Assembly (NCBI GenBank): GCA_963781895.1
Contig: CAWAIM010000036.1
Coordinates: 1 to 64,000, forward strand
DNA from: Roseiarcus sp963781895
Lineage (GTDB): Bacteria > Pseudomonadota > Alphaproteobacteria > Rhizobiales > Beijerinckiaceae
Length of the DNA: 64,000 nucleotides
Direction of reading: 5' to 3'
In this document: one piece after another, positions 37,207 to 46,007 of the stretch
Numbering within the stretch: position 1 is the first letter of the stretch
How the letters are laid out: the number at the start of each line of letters is the position of its first letter
Position numbers and translations under genes: made by a program
The notes under the pieces: model-generated
Seen by the model: the letters and a program-made list of their open reading frames with translations, nothing else
What the model was told of the DNA's origin: nothing
The model's database searches: none

Positions 37207-38352
37207 CTATCGCGCGAGGGCGCGATCGAGATCGCGCCACAGGTCTTCGACATCCTCGATTCCCGCCGAAAGCCGCAACAGGTCGGGCGGGCAGGGCGAG
37301 TCGGGACCTTCGATCGAGGCGCGGTGTTCGATCAGCGACTCGACGCCGCCGAGCGAAGTCGCCCGCTTCCACACGTTCACCCGCGCAGCCGCCGCGATCG
37401 CCGCCTCGGCGCCGCCGCGAACGCGGATCGACAGCATGCCCCCGAATCCGCCCCGCATCTGCCGCCGCGCGAGGTCGTGGCCGGGATGCCGCGGCAGCCC
37501 CGGATAGAGCACGGCGGAGACAGAAGCGTGGTTGGATAGGCGGTTCGCGAGCTCCATCGCGTTGGCGGCGCAAGCCCGCACGCGCAGGTCGAGGGTTCTC
37601 AAGCCGCGCGTCAGCAGAAACGCCTCGAACGGATGCAGGATGAGGCCATGCCCCTGCCGGATCTGGCGGGCGCGAAGGCAAAGGGCATCGTCGCGCGCGA
37701 AGCCGAGCGCTCCCGCCAGCACGTCGGAATGACCGTTGAGATATTTGGTCGCCGAATGCATCACCACGTCGGCGCCGAGCGCCAGCGGGCGGGTGAAGAC
37801 CGGCGTCGCACAGGTGGAGTCGACCGCAAGAGCCGCGCCCGCCGCGTGGGCGATCCGCGCCGCGCCCTCGATGTCGCTGACGCCCCATAGCGGATTGCTC
37901 GGCGTCTCCAGCCACACGAGCTTCGTCACCCCTGGCTTCGCCGCCCGCGCCAGCGCGTCCAAATCCTCGGTCTCGACGAAATCCGCCCGAAGTCCGAACG
38001 CCGGCGCCTCGTTCGCGAGCCACGCCCGCAAGGCCCAGTACATCACGCGCGGCGCGATCACATGCGCGGCCTGGCCCAGCGACAGGAAAAGCGCGATCGC
38101 CGCCGACATGCCCGAGCCGAACGCGAGCGTCGCGGACGCGCCCTCGAGCGCGCCGATGACCGCCTCCGCCTCGCGCACGGTCTCGTTGTCGGGGCGGCCA
38201 TAGATATTGCCGCTGCGATAAAGATTGTCGGGGTCGCGGATGAAGGTCGAGGAGAGATGGATCGGGGCCACGAGCGCGCGGGTTTGCTCGTCGATCCGGC
38301 CAAGCGCCTGCGCGGCGAGGGTGCGCGCGCTTAAAGCGGGCGTCTCGCTCAC
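37207..38352 (-). CDS. Cys/Met-metabolism PLP-dependent enzyme (cystathionine lyase/synthase family)
   Basis: A 381-residue fold-type I PLP enzyme of the trans-sulfuration family. The PLP lysine is in MHSATKYLNGHSDV, with the upstream phosphate/ring-binding segments LAFGSGMSAA and WLETPSNPLWG, and AVDSTCATPVF. Members split or make cystathionine or act on homocysteine-type substrates (MetB, MetC, MetZ); the exact reaction cannot be read from the sequence. ATG 38352 overlaps the stop of the upstream hydroxylase gene by four bases, and murJ follows. Confidence 0.85.
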   Translation of the reverse strand: MSETPALSARTLAAQALGRIDEQTRALVAPIHLSSTFIRDPDNLYRSGNIYGRPDNETVREAEAVIGALEGASATLAFGSGMSAAIALFLSLGQAAHVIAPRVMYWALRAWLANEAPAFGLRADFVETEDLDALARAAKPGVTKLVWLETPSNPLWGVSDIEGAARIAHAAGAALAVDSTCATPVFTRPLALGADVVMHSATKYLNGHSDVLAGALGFARDDALCLRARQIRQGHGLILHPFEAFLLTRGLRTLDLRVRACAANAMELANRLSNHASVSAVLYPGLPRHPGHDLARRQMRGGFGGMLSIRVRGGAEAAIAAAARVNVWKRATSLGGVESLIEHRASIEGPDSPCPPDLLRLSAGIEDVEDLWRDLDRALAR

Positions 38353-39581
38353 AGGGCGAGGCCCCTCAGCAGCCTCGGAGCGCCGCGTCCGCCGCCGCCC
38401 GCTTCCGCGATCAGCATATCCTTGAGCGCGGGCGCGCGATCGACGATGCGAAGCCCGAGATCGCGGACGAAGCGCAAAGGCCCGAGATCGTTGGAGAACA
38501 GCCGATTGAGCGCGTCCATGCCGAGACCGCTCGCGGCGACGTCGAAGCGCCGGGCGCGCTGGTAAGAGGCGAGCGGCGCGGAAGCGCCCGGATCGAGGCC
38601 GAGCCGCATTTCTCCAACGATTGCTTCGGCGAGCGCGGCGACGTCGCGCAAGCCCAGGTTGAGCCCTTGACCCGCAATCGGATGAACGACATGCGCCGCA
38701 TCGCCGACCAGCGCCAGCCGCTCCGCGACGAATCGCCGCGCGATCTGGAGGCGGAACGGAAAGGCTTCAACGCGCGAAGCGAGGCTGATCACGCCGAGCT
38801 TTGGCGTGAACCGGCGTTCGAGCTGCCGGGTCAAATCCTCCGGCTCGAGCGCAAGCAGGGTCCGCGCGTCGGCGCGCCGCTCGTTCCAGACGATGCTCGA
38901 GCGCCGTTGAGGCAGGGGCAGGATCGCGAACGGGCCGGCGGGCAGGAAATGCTGCTCCGCGCGCCCGTGGTGATCGCGTTCGTGGGCGACGGTGGCGACG
39001 ATGCCGGCCTGGTCGTAGTCCCAGCCGATCGTCTGAACGCCGGCGAAGGCCCTTAGCTTCGAGCGCGCGCCGTCGGCCGCGACGGCGAGGCGGGCGCGCA
39101 AGGTGCGGCCGTCGGACAGTCCGAGCTCGGCCACGCGCCTGCCGGGGCTCCAGCGCGCCACGGCGGCGCTGATGCGCTTGACGTCGAGGCGGTCGCAGAG
39201 CGCCGACAAGGCCGAGACGACGTCGTCGTTGAAAGCCATATGGGCGAGCGGTCCGCCCTCGGCGCCGGCGAAATTCAGATGTGGCAGGCGCACCGCGTCG
39301 CGCACGCCGCCGTCCATGATCGCCATCGACAGGATGGCCTGGGTCTTCGGCGCCAGCGCCTCCCAGGCGCCGATGCGCTCGAGAAGCCGCCGCGGCCCCT
39401 CGGCGATCGCGACCGTCCTCAGCGGAGACGAGCCCGCTTGACGGCTTGGCGCGGGCGCCGGATCGACGACCGCGATTGCAGCGCCGGCGCCGAGCGCTTG
39501 CTTGATCGCAGCCGCCAGCGCCAGGCCGGACGCGCCTCCGCCGGCGATGACGACGTCGAAAATGCTCACGGAATCCGCCAC
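38349..39581 (-). CDS. UbiH/UbiF/VisC-family FAD-dependent hydroxylase
   Basis: A 410-residue FAD monooxygenase of the ubiquinone-biosynthesis hydroxylase group. The FAD-binding motif is VIAGGGASGLALAAAI, and the second FAD motif is LALVGDAAHVVHPIAGQG, which together define the family. It probably hydroxylates a ring position of the ubiquinone precursor in the membrane. It is downstream of priA on the same strand and overlaps the next gene by four bases. Which ring position is modified (UbiH, UbiF or UbiL-like) is not decidable here. Confidence 0.85.
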   Translation of the reverse strand: MADSVSIFDVVIAGGGASGLALAAAIKQALGAGAAIAVVDPAPAPSRQAGSSPLRTVAIAEGPRRLLERIGAWEALAPKTQAILSMAIMDGGVRDAVRLPHLNFAGAEGGPLAHMAFNDDVVSALSALCDRLDVKRISAAVARWSPGRRVAELGLSDGRTLRARLAVAADGARSKLRAFAGVQTIGWDYDQAGIVATVAHERDHHGRAEQHFLPAGPFAILPLPQRRSSIVWNERRADARTLLALEPEDLTRQLERRFTPKLGVISLASRVEAFPFRLQIARRFVAERLALVGDAAHVVHPIAGQGLNLGLRDVAALAEAIVGEMRLGLDPGASAPLASYQRARRFDVAASGLGMDALNRLFSNDLGPLRFVRDLGLRIVDRAPALKDMLIAEAGGGGRGAPRLLRGLAL

Positions 39582-39742
39582 GGGCGCCCTCGTTCAGGGC
39601 CACATTGTCGGACGTTTGCCGGGCGGGCGCAATTGGAGTGTTCGGGCGGAGCGGCCCGAGGCAGGGCGGCCGCTCCTCGGTTCGGCGAAGCGAGCCGAAC
39701 ACCCGCTGAGCGCATCGTTCGCGCTCGCAGAAGGCTTTGCGC

Positions 39743-41989
39743 TCACAGAAAGCTTTGCGGATCGACGTCGATCGTGACCCTGACCCCGCCGCGCGGCGGA
39801 GGCGCGGCGGCCAGCATCGCGCGTAAGAAACCCTGCAGATCGGCCGATCGCGGCGCCTTGGCGGCGAGCCGGAAGCGGTGGCGCTTGCGCAACACGGCGA
39901 TCGGCGCCTCGGCGGGGCCGAGCAGGGTGATCTCGCCATCTTGGGGCTGGCCCCCGAGCGGCGCGATGCGCCAGCCTTTGCCCTCCGGCAGAGCGTGAGC
40001 GGCGCGGGCGAGCGCGCGGGCGTGATGTTCGGCCGCGCCGCGATCCTCGGCCGAGACGATGATCGCGGCGAGACGTCCGAACGGCGGCAGGCCGCCGAGG
40101 CGCCGCTGCTCGGTCTCTTCGCGGTAGAACCGTTCCGCGTCGCCCGAGACGAGCGCGGCGATGACCGGATGTTCGGGCTGCCAGGTCTGCAACAGCGCCC
40201 GCCCGGCCCCCTCGCCGCGCCCGGCCCGCCCCGTCGCCTGACGCAGAAGCTGGAACGTGCGCTCGGCGGCGCGCGGGTCGGCGTTGGCGAGCCCGACATC
40301 GGCGTCGACCACGCAAACGAAGGTCAGCAGAGGGAAATTGTGCCCCTTGGCGACGAGTTGCGTGCCGATGATGAGATCGTAGGCGCCGTGCGCCGCGGCG
40401 TCGAGCTGGGCCCGCAGGGTCTCGATCCCGCCGGGAAAGTCGGACGACAGCACCAGCGTGCGGATGTCGGGGAACAGAATCGCGGCCTCCTCCGCCAGGC
40501 GCTCGACGCCCGGACCGCAGGCGGTCAGGGTGTCGGCCTCCTGGCACGCGGGGCAGAGCTTCGGCCGTCCCTCGACATGGCCGCAGTGGTGGCAGACGAG
40601 CGCAGCGCGGAAGCGGTGCTCGACCAGCCAGGACGCGCAGTTGGGACATTGAAACCGATGCCCGCAGGCGCGGCACAGCGTCAGCGGCGCGTAGCCGCGC
40701 CGGTTGAGGAACAAGAGCGCCTGCTCGCCCCGTTCTCGCGCCGCCTCGACGCCCGCGATCGCTCTCGGCGACAGCCAACGCCCGCGCGGCGGGCCTTCGC
40801 GCCTCAGGTCGACGGTCGCGATGTCGGGCATGCTGCGGTCGCCGAAGCGCGAGGGCAGGATGAGCCAGCGATAGCGGCCGGTTTCGGCGTTGACCCGCGT
40901 CTCCAGCGCCGGCGTCGCGGAGGCGAGCACGATCGGCGCTTTCTCCAGCCGCGCGCGCACCACCGCCATGTCGCGGGCGTTGTAGATGACGCCGTCCTCC
41001 TGCTTGTAGGCGCCCTCATGCTCCTCGTCGACCACGATCAGGCCGAGGTCGGCGAAGGGCAGGAAAAGCGCCGAGCGCGCGCCGACGACGACCCGCGCCT
41101 CTCCGCTCGCCGCCGCGGTCCAGACGCGCTCGCGCTGGCGGCCCGTCAGCCCCGAATGCCATTCGGCCGGGCGGGCGCCGAAGCGGGCGGCGAAACGGTC
41201 GAGAAACTGGGCGGTCAGAGCGATTTCGGGCAACATCACCAGCCCCTGGCGGCCCTGCCGCAGGACTTCGGCGACAGCCTCGAAATAAACCTCGGTCTTG
41301 CCCGATCCCGTCACGCCCTCGAGCAGGGTGGCCGAGAACGCGCGGCTCGCGACCCGCCGGACGAGGTCGTTCGCCGCGGGGCGCTGATCGGCGTTGAGGC
41401 TCGACGGGCTGAACTCGGGATCGAGCGCCGGCGCGATCCGTTCCGGCGCCAGCGCGACGCTCGCGAGCGCCCCATCAGCGACGAGGCCGTCGACGACCCC
41501 TGTCGAGCAATGGGCGATCTCGGCGAGCGCCGCTTTGGACGGCGGCGCCTTGCCGCCTTCGAGCGCTGCGAGGACGCGCGCGCGCGCTTCGGTCATGCGC
41601 GCGGGCGGCTTGCCGGTCGCGACAACGCCAAATTTCGGCGAAGGCTTCTCGGCGACCTCGTTGGCGCGAATCGCCATGCGCAGCACCATCCCGCGGGGGC
41701 TGAGCGTCCAGCGCGCCACCCAGTCGACGAATTCGCGCAACGGCTGGCCAAGCGGCGGCCAGTCGCGGATGGCGGCGACGGATTTGAGATTGCCGCCGCC
41801 GCCCTCGCGCACGGCCCAGACGACGCCGGTCGCCTGGCGGGTCCCGAGCGGGACGGTGACGCAAGTCCCGGGCTCGAGAGGCCAGTCGGCCGGCGCGCGA
41901 TAAGAGTAGGCGGTGTCGACGGCGACCGGCGCCAGCACGTCGACGATGATGTCTTGCGCGGGAGCGTCGACGGCGAAGGGGGGAGGCAT
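39743..41989 (-). CDS. priA: primosomal protein N' (PriA helicase)
   Basis: A 748-residue replication-restart helicase. An N-terminal 3'-DNA-binding domain (with DTAYSYRAPADW) is followed by Walker A GVTGSGKTEVYF (residues near 225) and the DEEH box VVDEEHEGAYKQED. A zinc-binding module carries four CxxC pairs from CRACGHRFQCPNC to CHHCGHVEGRPKLCPAC, then helicase motifs V and VI (DLIIGTQLVAKGHNFP, RAERTFQLLRQATGRAGRG). All family motifs are intact. The 160 bases after its stop show no clear gene before the hydroxylase gene. Confidence 0.95.
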   Translation of the reverse strand: MPPPFAVDAPAQDIIVDVLAPVAVDTAYSYRAPADWPLEPGTCVTVPLGTRQATGVVWAVREGGGGNLKSVAAIRDWPPLGQPLREFVDWVARWTLSPRGMVLRMAIRANEVAEKPSPKFGVVATGKPPARMTEARARVLAALEGGKAPPSKAALAEIAHCSTGVVDGLVADGALASVALAPERIAPALDPEFSPSSLNADQRPAANDLVRRVASRAFSATLLEGVTGSGKTEVYFEAVAEVLRQGRQGLVMLPEIALTAQFLDRFAARFGARPAEWHSGLTGRQRERVWTAAASGEARVVVGARSALFLPFADLGLIVVDEEHEGAYKQEDGVIYNARDMAVVRARLEKAPIVLASATPALETRVNAETGRYRWLILPSRFGDRSMPDIATVDLRREGPPRGRWLSPRAIAGVEAARERGEQALLFLNRRGYAPLTLCRACGHRFQCPNCASWLVEHRFRAALVCHHCGHVEGRPKLCPACQEADTLTACGPGVERLAEEAAILFPDIRTLVLSSDFPGGIETLRAQLDAAAHGAYDLIIGTQLVAKGHNFPLLTFVCVVDADVGLANADPRAAERTFQLLRQATGRAGRGEGAGRALLQTWQPEHPVIAALVSGDAERFYREETEQRRLGGLPPFGRLAAIIVSAEDRGAAEHHARALARAAHALPEGKGWRIAPLGGQPQDGEITLLGPAEAPIAVLRKRHRFRLAAKAPRSADLQGFLRAMLAAAPPPRGGVRVTIDVDPQSFL

Positions 41990-42195
41990 GCAGACGATTT
42001 AGCACGCGGGCGCGGCGCGCGCGCAAGCGAGGATCGGCGAGAGCGCGCGCCGCGCCCGGGGCGAACCTTTGACCTCTGGCCGATCGACGGTTTGGCGTTG
42101 CCCGAAGCCGTCGAAAGTGATCCCTTATAGTCCGGCGACGTCCCGCGGATGCCGCGTCCAACAAAGCCGGCGGCACATCAGTCAGGGTTGGAACA

Positions 42196-43698
42196 ATGAC
42201 GGAGACCGCGACGCCCGCCTTTTCCGCACCCGAAAAGCCCGAGCATTTTGATGTGGCGATCGTCGGGGCCGGAATCTCTGGGATCGGCGCCGCCTATCAC
42301 CTCAAGACCCAGTGTCCTGGGACGACTTTCGCAATCCTCGAAGCCCAAAAGAGTTTCGGCGGCACGTGGATCACCCATCGGTATCCCGGCATAAGGTCGG
42401 ACAGCGACCTCTACACCTTCGGCTATCGCTTCAAGCCCTGGACCGGCAAACCCATTGCGACCGCCGCCGAGATTCTGGCCTATCTGGGCGAAGTCATCGA
42501 CGAAAACGGCCTCGACGCTCACATTCGCTACCGGCACGCTGTTTCGGCGGCGCGCTGGTCCAGCGCCGAAAATCTCTGGACGCTGGAGGTCAAACGAACG
42601 GGCGACGGGGAAGCCGTTCGCATCACCGCGAATTTCCTCTGGATGTGCCAGGGATACTACCGGCACGCGCAAGGCTACACGCCCGAGTGGGAGGGGATGG
42701 AGACATTCGAGGGGCGGATCGTTCATCCACAGTCGTGGCCGGAAGATTTGGACACCGCGGGCAAGAGCGTCGTGGTGATCGGCTCCGGGGCGACCGCGGC
42801 GACGCTCATTCCAGCGATCGCGGGGCGCTGCAAACAGGTCACGATGCTGCAGCGCTCGCCGACATATTTCATGACCGGCCGCAACGCCAATGTCCTGGCC
42901 GACACGTTGCGTGAGCTCGACGTCAAGGAGGAGTGGATCCACGAAATCACGCGCAGGAAGATCCTTTTTGATCAGGCCGCCTTCACCCGCCGTTGCCTCG
43001 TCGAGCCGGAGGCGGTCAAGAGCGAACTGCTTTCGGCCGTTCGCGCCTATCTTGGCGAAGATTACGACGTCGAAACCCACTTCACGCCGAAATATCGGCC
43101 CTGGAGGCAGCGTATCGCCTTCATTCCGGACGGCGATCTATTCCGCGAGATACGCGCCAACAAAGCATCCGTGGTGACCGACGAGATCGAAAAATTCACG
43201 CCGGCGGGCGTCCTGACGAAGTCCGGCAAGCTCCTGGAGGCCGATATCGTCGTTACCGCCACGGGCTTCAATCTCAGCGTGCTGGGAGACATCGACTTTG
43301 TCATCGACGGCCGGCCGCTGAATTTCTCCGAGACGGTCACTTACCGCGGCATAATGTTTGTCGGGGCGCCCAACATGGCGTGGGTGTTCGGGTATTTTCG
43401 TTCCAGCTGGACGTTGCGGGCCGACCTCGTGGGCGATTTTGTTTGCCGGCTTCTCAATCATATGAAGGAGAAAGGCTCGAAGACGGTGATCCCGAGCCTG
43501 CGGCCCGAAGACAAGGACATGCCTTTGTTTCCATGGGTGGATCCGGAGGACTTCAACCCCGGCTACATCATGCGCGGCTTGCATTTGCTGCCGAAGCGAG
43601 GCGACAAACCGGAGTGGCGGCACTCGCACGATTACTGGGCCGACAAGGATGCGCTGGCCGGGGCTGACCTCGATGACAAGGCGCTCGTTTACGGATGA
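42196..43698 (+). CDS. flavin-containing / Baeyer-Villiger-type monooxygenase
   Basis: A 500-residue FAD- and NADPH-dependent monooxygenase. The FAD Rossmann motif is VAIVGAGISGIGAAYH at the N-terminus and the NADPH motif is VVVIGSGATAATL near residue 195. Between them is F-E-G-R-I-V-H-P-Q-S-W-P, which fits the type I Baeyer-Villiger fingerprint FxGxxxHxxxW[PD]. The ATG-group motif ADIVVTATGFNL completes the family pattern. It would insert an oxygen next to a ketone or oxidise a heteroatom. It is monocistronic, divergent from priA. The substrate is unknown. Confidence 0.85.
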   Translation: MTETATPAFSAPEKPEHFDVAIVGAGISGIGAAYHLKTQCPGTTFAILEAQKSFGGTWITHRYPGIRSDSDLYTFGYRFKPWTGKPIATAAEILAYLGEVIDENGLDAHIRYRHAVSAARWSSAENLWTLEVKRTGDGEAVRITANFLWMCQGYYRHAQGYTPEWEGMETFEGRIVHPQSWPEDLDTAGKSVVVIGSGATAATLIPAIAGRCKQVTMLQRSPTYFMTGRNANVLADTLRELDVKEEWIHEITRRKILFDQAAFTRRCLVEPEAVKSELLSAVRAYLGEDYDVETHFTPKYRPWRQRIAFIPDGDLFREIRANKASVVTDEIEKFTPAGVLTKSGKLLEADIVVTATGFNLSVLGDIDFVIDGRPLNFSETVTYRGIMFVGAPNMAWVFGYFRSSWTLRADLVGDFVCRLLNHMKEKGSKTVIPSLRPEDKDMPLFPWVDPEDFNPGYIMRGLHLLPKRGDKPEWRHSHDYWADKDALAGADLDDKALVYG

Positions 43699-43826
43699 TT
43701 GAACCGACGTCCGATTTCCCGGGCGCCTATTTCCTATGAATACGGCGGACGGTCTCGAGCGGCCGTTGTTGGCCTTGCGGACAGCGAAGGATCGCAACCG
43801 GACTCGGACGACTCCCCAGTCCGCGC

Positions 43827-43850
43827 AAAACGCGCGCCCAAGGCGCGCGC
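43827..43850 (-). terminator. intrinsic terminator of the CDGSH gene
   Basis: An 8-bp perfect GC stem (43831-43838 and 43842-43849) with a CAA loop; read on the minus strand it is followed by four T residues. It lies 26 bases after the stop of the twin-CDGSH gene and between two convergent genes. Confidence 0.5.
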
Positions 43851-43875
43851 TCCATGATCCAATGATTCGTCCCGC

Positions 43876-44133
43876 TCACAGGCTCTTGTGCGTTCCGTCG
43901 CAAAAGGGCGCGTTTTTTGACTGCTTGCAGCCGCACAGATAGACGGTCGCGCTCGTTTCCGCGACGAAGGGCTTCGGCGCGAGGCCGACGGCCTTATGCG
44001 AACCGTCGCAGAACGGCTGATTGGCCGATCGGCCGCACGCGCACCAATAGTACGTCTTGCCCGCTTCGACGGCTTGTGCGTAGGGGCCCTTCTGGGCGAC
44101 GATTGCAGTGTTCACGAGTTTCCCCTTCATCAC
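43876..44133 (-). CDS. twin CDGSH-type iron-sulfur protein
   Basis: An 85-residue protein with two CDGSH iron-sulfur modules: C-A-C-G...FCDGSH near residues 31-45, and C-G-C...FCDGTH near residues 67-81. Each supplies three Cys and one His for a [2Fe-2S] cluster, as in MitoNEET-like proteins. Short bacterial twin-CDGSH proteins are soluble and of unclear function, probably in redox or iron-sulfur handling. It is followed by an intrinsic terminator and has no same-strand partner. Confidence 0.9.
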   Translation of the reverse strand: MMKGKLVNTAIVAQKGPYAQAVEAGKTYYWCACGRSANQPFCDGSHKAVGLAPKPFVAETSATVYLCGCKQSKNAPFCDGTHKSL

Positions 44134-44161
44134 ATCCGGCCGCGGCGGCTGGCGGAAGGCC

Positions 44162-44551
44162 CTACTCCTTGGCGGCCGCCTTCGCCGCGCCCGGGCTGTC
44201 CGTGCGCTCGGCGATGCGCGCCGACTTGCCGCGGCGATCGCGCAGGTAATAGAGCTTGGCGCGGCGCACCTTGCCGCGCCGCAGCACCTTAACCGAATCG
44301 ATCATCGGCGAATAGACGGGAAAGACGCGCTCGACGCCTTCGCCATAGGAGATCTTGCGGACGGTGAAATTCTCCTGCAGCCCCCCGCCGCTGCGCGCAA
44401 TGCACACGCCTTCGTAGGCCTGGATGCGGGTGCGCTCGCCCTCGGTGACCTTGACGTTGACGACGACGGTGTCGCCGGGCCGGAATTCCGGCAGCTTGGC
44501 GCCGGGCAATTTGGCCGCGTGCTCGGCCTCGATCGTCTCGATGATGTTCAC
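44162..44551 (-). CDS. rplS: 50S ribosomal protein L19
   Basis: A 129-residue L19 protein of the large ribosomal subunit, near the interface with the 30S subunit. Characteristic blocks are FRPGDTVVVNVKVTEGERTR, QAYEGVCIARSGGG, FTVRKISYGEGVERVFP and the C-terminal RRGKVRRAKLYYLRDRRGK. I chose the GTG at 44551 (product begins MNIIETIEAE) because family members start at this place; longer in-frame starts add unrelated residues. A short Ala/Lys tail is present, common in alphaproteobacteria. The usual upstream partner trmD is absent, so the gene is displaced from that operon. Confidence 0.95.
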   Translation of the reverse strand: MNIIETIEAEHAAKLPGAKLPEFRPGDTVVVNVKVTEGERTRIQAYEGVCIARSGGGLQENFTVRKISYGEGVERVFPVYSPMIDSVKVLRRGKVRRAKLYYLRDRRGKSARIAERTDSPGAAKAAAKE

Positions 44552-44944
44552 TGCATTGACCCCTGCCGTGCGCCGGACCTTGACGAGGAGCCGACGAGCG
44601 CTTCGGCGCGCTGTTTTAAGTTGAGGCGCGGTCCTTATAGCAAAGCGGCGCCGGTGTCGAGCCGCCGTCACGCTCCGCGCGCGGGAACGTCCGGGCGGCC
44701 GCTTCGCCGTCACCACGGCTCCGGGGCCGAAAATCAATCATTCGGCGCCCAAATCATAGGGCGGCTCTCCTGAAGGCGGCCATCGAGGCGAGCGCAAGCG
44801 ACGGGGGTTGAATTGCTTCCGGGTTGGCTGATGTCGTCGTAGAGAGCAATCCATTCGCCGAACTGTGGATTGCATGACGAGCGAAAATGGCGCAGTCTGA
44901 GGCTCAATCGACGGTCTTCCGGGGGATTTACAGGAGTTGTGGGG
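44552..44944. other. 393-base intergenic region
   Basis: This separates rplS (minus) from a small Cys-containing protein gene (plus) and must carry the rplS promoter. I see no supported gene. Confidence 0.4.
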
Positions 44945-45151
44945 ATGTTTCGCTGGCTACGGGGGTTCGTCCGCCGCGAGTTGGTCACCGACGTTCCGCC
45001 CGACATTGACCTTTGTCTCAATTGCGGCAAGCTCGTATGCTCCGAGAATGAGTTCAGGGATTGCGCGCGGCGCAAAGAGCATGCGGCTCAAATCACTGCC
45101 GCGCTGTCGGCGCCGCAGGCGGCCGACGACGGGCGCGCGCGGAAGGGCTAA
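44945..45151 (+). CDS. small Cys-rich hypothetical protein
   Basis: A 68-residue protein starting MFRWLRGFVRRELV, with a basic amphipathic N-terminus and the segment C-L-N-C-G-K-L-V-C-x7-C near residues 25-40, suggestive of a small metal-binding or redox site. It does not match a family that I can name. ATG 44945 gives the compact product; a longer in-frame start at 44870 would add 25 unrelated residues. It lies upstream of the dsbA-like gene on the same strand. Confidence 0.45.
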   Translation: MFRWLRGFVRRELVTDVPPDIDLCLNCGKLVCSENEFRDCARRKEHAAQITAALSAPQAADDGRARKG

Positions 45152-45161
45152 TGGGTAAAGT

Positions 45162-45830
45162 CTGACGTTTGGCGCCCAAATCAAATCGCCGCTGTGGGGG
45201 AAAGCAGCGCTGACCTTCGCGGCGCTCGTTCTCGGGTTCGCCGCGACCGGCGCGGGGGCTCAGACCAGCGGCGCGCCCGCCTCGGTCGCGATCGAACAAT
45301 TGATGGCGCCCGGGCCGCTGCCCGACATCGTCGAGGGCTCCGCCGGCGCGCCGGTGACGATTATCGAATACGCCTCGATGACCTGCAGCCATTGCGCGGC
45401 CTTTCACAGGGTCACGTGGCCGGGCCTGAAGGCAAAGTACGTCGACGCCGGCAAGGCCAGGTTCATCCTGCGCGAGTTCCCGTTTGATCCGCTGGCGGCG
45501 GCCGCCTTCATGCTCGCCCGCTGCGCCGGGCCGGCACGGCGCGACGCCTTGGTCGATCGCCTGCTCGACCATCAGGCCGATTGGGCTTTCGTCGCCAATC
45601 CGCTCGACAAGCTCCAAGCGCAAGTTCTGGAGGCGGGAATGTCGGAGGCCGATGTCCGGGCCTGCTTGACGAATCAGCAGCTGTTGAACCATGTGAATCA
45701 GACGCGAGACATCGCGGCGACGAAGTTCCAGGTTCGTTCGACTCCGACCTTCTTCGTCAACGGCGTCAGACTGATCGGGGAGCTCAGCCTGGAGAAGTTC
45801 GACGAGGTTCTGGCCCCGATGCTGCGCTGA
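45162..45830 (+). CDS. DsbA-family periplasmic thioredoxin-like protein, start unclear
   Basis: A thiol-disulfide oxidoreductase of the DsbA/Thioredoxin_4 type. The frame carries a Sec signal peptide (LTFAALVLGFAATGAGAQ), the active site M-T-C-S-H-C-A, and the cis-Pro strand FQVRSTPTFFVNGVRL. The domain is complete to the stop at 45830. No ATG, GTG or TTG precedes the signal peptide in this frame: the first possible codon is CTG at 45162, and an in-frame stop is just upstream. Either CTG is used or a base is wrong. The in-frame TTG/ATG at 45300 would remove the signal peptide. The position before smc matches the conserved dsbA-smc order of alphaproteobacteria. Confidence 0.8.
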   Translation: MTFGAQIKSPLWGKAALTFAALVLGFAATGAGAQTSGAPASVAIEQLMAPGPLPDIVEGSAGAPVTIIEYASMTCSHCAAFHRVTWPGLKAKYVDAGKARFILREFPFDPLAAAAFMLARCAGPARRDALVDRLLDHQADWAFVANPLDKLQAQVLEAGMSEADVRACLTNQQLLNHVNQTRDIAATKFQVRSTPTFFVNGVRLIGELSLEKFDEVLAPMLR

Positions 45831-46007
45831 TTTCGGTTTCGCACAGGTTTCTCGAGGGTCTGGGTTGATTGCGCGGGGCCGATATGGCCGCTTGTCCCCA
45901 ATCCGTCCCGGCGAGACGGCGTGCTTTATAAAAAGGGATGATGACGTGATTTCTGCGCGAAAGCGCGAATATCCTGCCGCCGGCCGACGGGCGACGAGGC
46001 CGCGACG

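Noticed and set aside
39878..42130. A 750-codon open frame antisense to priA.
   Set aside because: It is a shadow of the GC-rich priA codons: Arg/Gln/Glu-rich with no recognisable domain, while priA has all its motifs.
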